From NCBI GenBank assembly GCA_009837725.1, contig VXSY01000133.1, positions 1-36,765 of the forward strand: DNA of 36,765 bases. The letters run 5' to 3'. Of the stretch, positions 31,585-36,765 are shown in pieces. The translations under genes and the position numbers were made by a program. Under the pieces are notes generated by a model. The model ran no database searches. It saw nothing but the letters and a program-made list of their open reading frames with translations, and had not been told where the DNA came from. Source of the DNA: Gammaproteobacteria bacterium (lineage in GTDB: Bacteria; Pseudomonadota; Gammaproteobacteria; Pseudomonadales; Azotimanducaceae). Each line of letters begins with the position of its first letter. Position 1 is the first letter of the stretch.

Positions 31585-32658
31585 TTAAGCCACCACTGGC
31601 AACACTTCGCAGCCCACGCGTTCTAGCACGTCGAAGCGTGTGTCGAAGTTCGGCAGGATCATCACCTGGTCGAGGCCCACTTCCGCGAGCTCCAGCAGGC
31701 GTTCGGCGAGGGCTTCGCGGGTGCCGATCATGGATGACGCTTGCAGCACCTCCGGGGTCAGGAACCGTTCCTCTTCCGGCAGCACCCAGCAGTTGTGGCC
31801 GGCGTGGATGCGCTGGTGGCGGCGGTCCTCGGGATGGCTCTCGATCATGGCGCGGTAGTCGTCCCAGATGCCGGCGAGGGCGCCGGAAGGCTGGCGGCCG
31901 AAGTTGCGGAACTGGTCGTAGGCGAAGTGGACTCCGGCCATAGCCATCGCCCCGCATTCCGCCTTGACGCGGGGGGAATCCACCGCTTCGCCCGGGTCCA
32001 GCACCACCATCGTGGTGAGACCCGTGGTGTAGTAGGCGTCGCGGTTGATCTCGCGTCCGGCGTTGCGGGCGCCGTCCTCGATCATGCGCCAGATGTTGAG
32101 CATGACGGCGCGATTGGCCGGCATGGCGAGCACCGCGCCGTCGCCGTGCCTGCCGGCGAGCCCGAGCGACTTGGGGCCGAAGCCGGATACGTAGAGCGGG
32201 ATGCGGTCCTCGAAGTTGACGAAGCCGTCGTCGGGCATGATGTGGCGGATGGGGCGTTCTTCGCCGCCCCGCCGGAACATCGCTTCCTCCCCGCAGAGCA
32301 GCGGCGCGAGGGTTTCGAGGTAGGCGTCAAATTCGCGGATGCGCTGCGGCGGGAATCCCATCACCCGCATGGCGGTGTTGCCACTGCCAACGCCGAAGAA
32401 GGTGCGCCCCGGTGCCAGCGCGTTGATGGTGGCGATGCCGGAGGCGTTGTTCGGCGCCGGCCGCGTGCCGGTGATGGCCACTCCCGTGCCGAGATGGATC
32501 GACTTCGTGCGCACCGCCGCCAGCGCCAGGGCCGCGTAGCAGTCCGACCAGAGCATCTGGCTGTCGGCGAGCCAGGCGTGGGAATAGCCGAGTTCCTCGG
32601 CGCGAACGATGTAGTCGATGTCCTTGACGTGGGAAGCGACGCAGATGCCGATGTCCAT
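31585..32658 (-). CDS. Luciferase-like (LLM) flavin-dependent oxidoreductase
   Basis: The 357-residue TIM-barrel protein matches the bacterial luciferase/F420-dependent family: MDIGICVASHVKDIDYIVRA, ELGYSHAWLADSQMLWSDCY, HLGTGVAITGTRPAPNNASG, FFGVGSGNTAMRVMGFPP, IPLYVSGFGPKSLGLAGRHG and DQVMILPNFDTR. Such enzymes oxidise substrates with FMNH2 or F420. AAGGA lies 9 nt before ATG 32658. The lipoprotein gene ends 24 nt upstream, so the two may be co-transcribed. Confidence 0.88.
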   Translation of the reverse strand: MDIGICVASHVKDIDYIVRAEELGYSHAWLADSQMLWSDCYAALALAAVRTKSIHLGTGVAITGTRPAPNNASGIATINALAPGRTFFGVGSGNTAMRVMGFPPQRIREFDAYLETLAPLLCGEEAMFRRGGEERPIRHIMPDDGFVNFEDRIPLYVSGFGPKSLGLAGRHGDGAVLAMPANRAVMLNIWRMIEDGARNAGREINRDAYYTTGLTTMVVLDPGEAVDSPRVKAECGAMAMAGVHFAYDQFRNFGRQPSGALAGIWDDYRAMIESHPEDRRHQRIHAGHNCWVLPEEERFLTPEVLQASSMIGTREALAERLLELAEVGLDQVMILPNFDTRFDVLERVGCEVLPVVA

Positions 32659-32682
32659 GCGGTATTCCTTGATGACGGGCCT

Positions 32683-33576
32683 TTAGGGTGTGGTTGCCGC
32701 AAACGCCAAGAGCGATGCGCGCGGCAGGGCGGGGTTGCCGAAGTAAGCGATGCTGCGGCGGTCTTCGCTCATCACGGCAAGCAGCGCCTCGCGGTCGCCG
32801 GAGAGGTTCACCACCTCATCGCAAGCAAGCTCTTCGGCGGCGAAGAATGCGAGCAGGCGTTCGCCCACATCGATCAAGTGCATGGGGATCTGTGTGACGC
32901 CGACGATCCAGCGATCGCTGCAGGAGGCGACGAAGGCGCGCACGAAGGTGGGCAGCTTGCGCTCTCGCGGCGAGATGTCGAGGAGCCCGCCCTCGACGAT
33001 GCCCGGGCCCACCTGAATCGCGGACTCGAACATGCCTTGGTGATAGTCGTTGCGGCCAACGATGGCGACGTCGCGTTCGCCGCCGTCGCGCACGCCGAGC
33101 ACGCGGGTGTAGCCATGCGGCGTGATTTCGCTCAGCACTTCGCCCTGCACTTGGAGAAGGCCCAGGGGCGAGACGGGATCGAACACCGAAACGAAGCCGC
33201 TGCCGAGCACGAGGGTTTGCCCGCTGCCCGTCAAGGCGTCGACCGGGGCAACGCCGGGCCCCATGATGCGTGGATCGAAACTCCGGGCGGCAAGCTGCGC
33301 GAGCACGATGTCGGCGCTGCCGGCACCGTCCCCGTCGTCACCGGCGGCAGCAATGGTGCTGAACGTGATGCCCGCATTCTCGCCGCCACGCAACGCTGCA
33401 ACGAAGCCGGTGGCGGACAGACGCTCCTCGAACCGTTGCGTCGCGGTCATCGGCAACGTGATGACCCCGGAAACAAGCGGCGCCTGAAAGCGCGGATCAG
33501 GCTGGTCCTGGCAACCTGCAAGGCAAGCCGCTACCGCAACCAACAAGCTCACAGCACCGCCGCGCCAGTCAATCAA
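32683..33576 (-). CDS. Hypothetical lipoprotein
   Basis: From TTG 33576 the 297-residue product has a clear lipoprotein signal (GGAVSLLVAVAACLAGC). The body is not recognised: an N-terminal half with FVAALRGGENAGITFSTIAA and a long beta-rich part with QTLVLGSGFVSVFDP, TRVLGVRDGGERDVAIVGRN, IVEGGLLDISPRERKLPTFV and a C-terminal LLAVMSEDRRSIAYFGNP. GGAAGGA 8 nt upstream of TTG 33576 decides the start; the open frame reaches 33783 but the lead consists of translated repeat sequence. Confidence 0.65.
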   Translation of the reverse strand: MIDWRGGAVSLLVAVAACLAGCQDQPDPRFQAPLVSGVITLPMTATQRFEERLSATGFVAALRGGENAGITFSTIAAAGDDGDGAGSADIVLAQLAARSFDPRIMGPGVAPVDALTGSGQTLVLGSGFVSVFDPVSPLGLLQVQGEVLSEITPHGYTRVLGVRDGGERDVAIVGRNDYHQGMFESAIQVGPGIVEGGLLDISPRERKLPTFVRAFVASCSDRWIVGVTQIPMHLIDVGERLLAFFAAEELACDEVVNLSGDREALLAVMSEDRRSIAYFGNPALPRASLLAFAATTP

Positions 33577-33614
33577 GATCGCGTCCTTCCAAGAGGAACG
33601 CGCCTTGCGGCGCG

Positions 33615-33708
33615 GTGGAGGGCAAGATGCCCTCCCTCCGGAGGCCCACCGGACAGCGTGCTGCGTCAACCGAGGTCGTCCTCGGAGGGAGGGCGTCCCG
33701 CCCTCCAC
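33615..33708. repeat. Repeat family B, inverted pair
   Basis: GTGGAGGGCAAGATGCCCTC at 33615-33634 (running on to 33640) and its near-complement at 33683-33708 (CGGAGGGAGGGCGTCCCGCC then CTCCAC) face each other across 42 bp, and each is internally palindromic. With the next entry this fills the 402-bp gap 33577-33978, where no gene is supported. Confidence 0.75.
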
Positions 33709-33818
33709 TGTGCGGCAGGGCGTGTGTATCCGGCACGAAACTGCGATTTTCGGTCGCCTCGCTGCCCTCGGTACCGTCCCCACCGGATGGGTGTGCCGTC
33801 AATCGAGGTCGTGTCCTT

Positions 33819-33954
33819 GGAGGGAGGGCGTCTCGCCCTCCACCGCGCATGGCGCGTTTGTCCAAATGCGCGAATCTCGATCTGAAGTGCTCTCCCGGCG
33901 GCCATCCCGACACCCGCGCGCACTTCGAGGGAGGGCGAGATGTCCTCCCTCTCG
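33819..33954. repeat. Repeat family B, two further copies
   Basis: GGAGGGAGGGCGTCTCGCCC followed by TCCACCGCGC (33819-33848) repeats the 33683 copy almost exactly, including the shared lead TCAA(C/T)CGAGGTCGT. CGAGGGAGGGCGAGATGTCC then TCCCTCTCG (33926-33954) is a fourth palindrome just before the end of the molybdenum hydroxylase gene. The copy at 781-813 belongs to the same family. Confidence 0.7.
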
Positions 33955-33978
33955 ATGGGGCGCAGCTTGATCATAGGC

Positions 33979-36165
33979 TCAAGCCATGCGAATCGGCAGC
34001 GAGCGATATCGCGTTCCCGTTGCGGCGAACAAGGCATTGGAGAGCGCCGGCGCCACCGGTGGCACGCCGGGTTCGCCAACGCCGGCGGGAAGCCGGCCAC
34101 CGGACGGCACCACATGCACCTTCGTCGGCGGCGCCTCGTTCATCCGCAGCATCGGGTAGTCGTGGAAGTTGCTCTGTTCCACCATGCCGTCCTTCATGGT
34201 GATCTCGCCGTGGAGCGCGAGCGACAGGCCGAACACCACGGCGCCCTCCATCTGCGCGGCGCAGGTGTCGGGATTGACGTGGGTGCCGCAGTCTAGGGCG
34301 ACATAGGAATTGGTCACTTTCGGTCGACCGGCCTCCATGCGGGCTTCGAGCACCACCGCTACGTAGGAGCGGAAGCTGTGATGCACGGCAAAGCCGAGGC
34401 CCGTGCCTTCCGGGCGCTCCCGATCCCAGTCGGACAGTTCCCGCACCTTCTCGATCACGTGGCGCAGCCGGCCGATGTCCATCGCGTGTCCAGGCGGCGG
34501 CTGCATTCCGGGCACCTCCATCTCGCCGCCTTCGGCGAGCATTTCGAGGCGGTGCTCGATGGCGTCGCGGCCGCCGAGGGCAGCCATTTCGTCGGCGAAG
34601 ACGTTGGCGGAGAAGCTGTGGAAGATGTTGCACACCGAGCGCATCCAGCCGACACGCACGCCGGGGCGGATGCCGGCCGACTCCATGCGCTGGTTGCTGA
34701 CCCGATAGGGCAGGTTGGTGAAGCCCATCTCCAGCTCCCACTCCGCCGGCATCAGCGCCTGGCCCGAGAAGACGGTGGTGATGGACGGGAACGCCGTGCG
34801 TTGCAGCCAGGCGGTGGGGTGTCCCTTCTCGTCCACCATGGCACGGTGGAACTGCGCACTGGCCGCGTGGTAGTAGTCGTGGCGGACGTCGTCTTCGCGG
34901 GTCCACTGCACGCGCACGGGCCGCTTCAGCCGCTTCGACAGTTCCACGGCCTCGAGCACGAAGTCCGGCTTCGACTTGCGCCCGAAGGCACCGCCGAGCA
35001 GGGTGACGCGGATGTCCACGTTCTCGAGCGGCATGGACAGATACTGCGACACAAGGCCTCGCGTCGATTGCGGGTCCTGCACGGACGCAAACACCTGACA
35101 CTTGCCGTCCTCGACGCTGGCGACCGCGGCTGGCGGCTCCATCGGCATGTGGCCCAGGAATGGCGTTTCGTACACCGCCGAAAGTTCCTGCCCGTCCGAG
35201 TCGAAGGCAGCGTCCACGTTGCCGATGTCGAACAGCGTCTGGCCGGGCGACTCGAGCATGCGCCTGAGTTCCGCCGTCAGCGGCTCGCTGCCGAAGCTCT
35301 GGTTCGGGCTGGCCGTCCATTCGATGTCGAGTTCACGGGCGACGCTGAGCGCCGTCCAGGTGTCTTCGGCAAGAACCGCGACTCCTCCCCAAGGCGCGAA
35401 CATCGGCCCGGCCGGCGGTGCTGGATCAATGACCTCAAGCCCAATCAGGCCTGCACGCGGTTCTGGGTCCGCGACCTTGGCAACGCCGCCACCAAGCCAC
35501 GGACAGCGCACGATGACGGCGGTGGCCATGTTCGGCAGCTTCACGTCGGCGCCGTAGTTGCCCTTGCCGCGGGCGATGTCGCCGTTGTCCACATGCACCA
35601 CCGGCTTGCCGATGAACCGATGTTCGGCCTCGGACTTGCGCGAGACCTTCTCGGGCACGGGGAGCGCGGCAGCATCGGCGGCGAGTTCGCCGTAGTCGGC
35701 GCTTTGGCCGCTGCCGGCATGGGCAACCTTGTGGTTCTCGGCGCTCACTTCGTCAAGTGCAACGCCCCATTTGGCCGCCGCGGCCTGGCGCAGCATCAAC
35801 CTTGCCGCTGCACCAGCGTCGCGCAGTCGGTCGTAGTTCATCAGGATGCTGCGCGAGCCGTCGGTGTTCTGGTCGCCGTACTTGGCGTCGCCAGGTGCCT
35901 GCGCGAGCTTGACGCGGCTCCAGTCGGCATCGAGCTCGTCTGCCACCACCTGGGCGATTGCCGTGCGGATGCCCTGGCCCATCTCCGAGCGGTGCGAGGT
36001 GACGGTAACCGTTCCATCGGTGTCGAGGGCGACGAAGAGGTTCGGCTCGAAGGCCGCGGTGACGCTGCCGTCCGGCAGGTTGGCGCGTGTCGGCAGGGCG
36101 GCACCCAGGACAAAGACGCCCGACCCCTTGAGGAAGTCGCGCCGGGAAACGTTGGCGATGTTCAT
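33979..36165 (-). CDS. Isoquinoline 1-oxidoreductase-type molybdopterin-binding subunit
   Basis: The large subunit of a two-subunit molybdenum hydroxylase of the xanthine-oxidase family, which adds water-derived oxygen to N-heterocycles, aldehydes or related compounds. The 728-residue product has a twin-arginine signal (VSRRDFLKGSG at 6-16), then EPNLFVALDTDGTVTVTSHR and EMGQGIRTAIAQVVADEL, RFIGKPVVHVDNGDIARGKG, DVRVTLLGGAFGRKSKPDF-type LGGAFGRK, a VRVQWTREDD loop, and the C-terminal GVGEPGVPPVAPALSNAL, whose Glu is the catalytic base of the family. No electron-transfer cytochrome gene is adjacent. Start ATG 36165 overlaps the iron-sulfur subunit stop by 4 nt. Confidence 0.92.
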   Translation of the reverse strand: MNIANVSRRDFLKGSGVFVLGAALPTRANLPDGSVTAAFEPNLFVALDTDGTVTVTSHRSEMGQGIRTAIAQVVADELDADWSRVKLAQAPGDAKYGDQNTDGSRSILMNYDRLRDAGAAARLMLRQAAAAKWGVALDEVSAENHKVAHAGSGQSADYGELAADAAALPVPEKVSRKSEAEHRFIGKPVVHVDNGDIARGKGNYGADVKLPNMATAVIVRCPWLGGGVAKVADPEPRAGLIGLEVIDPAPPAGPMFAPWGGVAVLAEDTWTALSVARELDIEWTASPNQSFGSEPLTAELRRMLESPGQTLFDIGNVDAAFDSDGQELSAVYETPFLGHMPMEPPAAVASVEDGKCQVFASVQDPQSTRGLVSQYLSMPLENVDIRVTLLGGAFGRKSKPDFVLEAVELSKRLKRPVRVQWTREDDVRHDYYHAASAQFHRAMVDEKGHPTAWLQRTAFPSITTVFSGQALMPAEWELEMGFTNLPYRVSNQRMESAGIRPGVRVGWMRSVCNIFHSFSANVFADEMAALGGRDAIEHRLEMLAEGGEMEVPGMQPPPGHAMDIGRLRHVIEKVRELSDWDRERPEGTGLGFAVHHSFRSYVAVVLEARMEAGRPKVTNSYVALDCGTHVNPDTCAAQMEGAVVFGLSLALHGEITMKDGMVEQSNFHDYPMLRMNEAPPTKVHVVPSGGRLPAGVGEPGVPPVAPALSNALFAATGTRYRSLPIRMA

Positions 36166-36647
36166 GCTGCGTCCTCCTCACTGCCGGTAGCTGTGGCGTC
36201 GTAGGCTGCGACCTCGTGGATGGCGGCGCGGATGCGCGCGTAGGTGCCGCAGCGGCAAATGTTGCCGATCATGGCGGCGTCGATGTCGGCATCGCTTGGA
36301 CTGTCGTTGCCCTCGAGCAGGGCCGCCGCCGCCATGAGTTGGCCCGACTGGCAGTAGCCGCACTGCGGCACGTTGTTTGCCTCCCAGACCTCAACCAGCT
36401 TGGGGTGGTTCTCGTGCAGCGCCTCGATGGTCGAGATGGCCTGGTCGGCAACCGTCGAAACCGGCGTCTGGCACGAACGGGCGATGTTGCCGTCGACGTA
36501 GATCGTGCAGGCACCGCAATAGCCGCCGCCGCAGCCGTACTTGGTGCCGGTGAGATCGAGATGATCCCGCAGCACCCACAACATCGGCGTGTCCGGCGCG
36601 ACGTCTACCGCGACCGTCTGCCCGTTGACGCTGAGTTCGTATCGCAT
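36162..36647 (-). CDS. (2Fe-2S)-binding small subunit of the molybdenum hydroxylase
   Basis: The 161-residue electron-transfer subunit has a plant-type ferredoxin cluster site (KYGCGGGYCGACTIYVDG, three Cys plus a fourth in ARSCQTP) and the family's second cluster site (VPQCGYCQSGQ and GNICRCGTYARI). It passes electrons from the Mo centre of the next subunit to an external acceptor; the lack of an FAD subunit fits the two-subunit isoquinoline-oxidoreductase type. GGGGAGAAACGCTC before ATG 36647 supplies the ribosome-binding site. The 118 bp to the window end show no further gene. Confidence 0.95.
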   Translation of the reverse strand: MRYELSVNGQTVAVDVAPDTPMLWVLRDHLDLTGTKYGCGGGYCGACTIYVDGNIARSCQTPVSTVADQAISTIEALHENHPKLVEVWEANNVPQCGYCQSGQLMAAAALLEGNDSPSDADIDAAMIGNICRCGTYARIRAAIHEVAAYDATATGSEEDAA

Positions 36648-36765
36648 GAGCGTTTCTCCCCTCCGAATGCTTGGACTCTACTGTGCCCCGACCGGGTGCC
36701 GCAAGCGCAACCCACCGAGGACACCGGGTCGCCGACGTGCAAGGAACAAGCCGAGGCGCCCCTCG

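Noticed and set aside
31741-33885. 714-codon open frame on the plus strand
   Set aside because: Antisense shadow of the luciferase-like and lipoprotein genes, both of which have clear signals on the minus strand.
34378-36204. 608-codon open frame on the plus strand
   Set aside because: Antisense shadow of the molybdenum hydroxylase large subunit.

Overview
The window reads as a GC-rich proteobacterial chromosome, most likely an uncultured gammaproteobacterium. The first 6 kb hold the block infC-rpmI-rplT-pheS-pheT-ihfA-merR-tRNA-Pro(GGG), an order known from gamma- and betaproteobacteria such as Pseudomonas. infC appears to start at a rare AUC codon placed 7 nt after a consensus Shine-Dalgarno. 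After the tRNA come an acyl-CoA (oxalyl-CoA-like) ligase and a ketopantoate-reductase family gene that overlap by ATGA.

From about 8.6 to 17.2 kb lies an accessory island on the minus strand that looks like a nucleic-acid defence module. In transcription order it encodes: (1) a 1263-residue RecD-like SF1 helicase with a family-specific N-terminus and a C-terminal PD-(D/E)XK-like segment; (2) a BrnT-type (DUF497) toxin; (3) a 1479-residue protein with a sacsin/Hsp90-type GHKL ATPase at the N-terminus and an SF2 DEAH helicase at the C-terminus. The third protein begins with about 25 residues that look like the N-terminus of a toxin-linked antitoxin. No separate antitoxin gene is visible, so the antitoxin start appears to have been captured by the helicase gene. 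A broken fragment of a second ketopantoate-reductase gene lies on the far side of the island, which suggests a rearrangement at insertion.

Just past the island (17.73-18.86 kb) is a probable undescribed selenoprotein. A thioredoxin-fold, peroxiredoxin-like protein is split by an in-frame TGA exactly where the peroxidatic Cys of a W-C-P-x-C motif should be (W-U-P-P-C). A bacterial-SECIS-like hairpin with a G in its loop starts 10 nt after the TGA.

From 19 to 36.7 kb are accessory metabolic genes: lipoproteins, a DUF3500 protein, a GH26-like glycosidase, a VOC protein, a TonB-dependent receptor divergent from a phytanoyl-CoA-dioxygenase-like enzyme, an outer-membrane barrel, a DUF1993 protein, a DDN-like nitroreductase, a YbjQ protein, a CaiB/BaiF CoA-transferase, a luciferase-like monooxygenase and a Tat-exported molybdenum hydroxylase pair (isoquinoline 1-oxidoreductase type). 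This mix suits a heterotroph that uses diverse organic compounds.

The intergenic spaces of the second half, and two near the start, carry at least three families of palindromic dispersed repeats, including a MITE-like element with perfect 28-bp inverted ends at 26078-26190. I saw no CRISPR array, rRNA, integrase or transposase.
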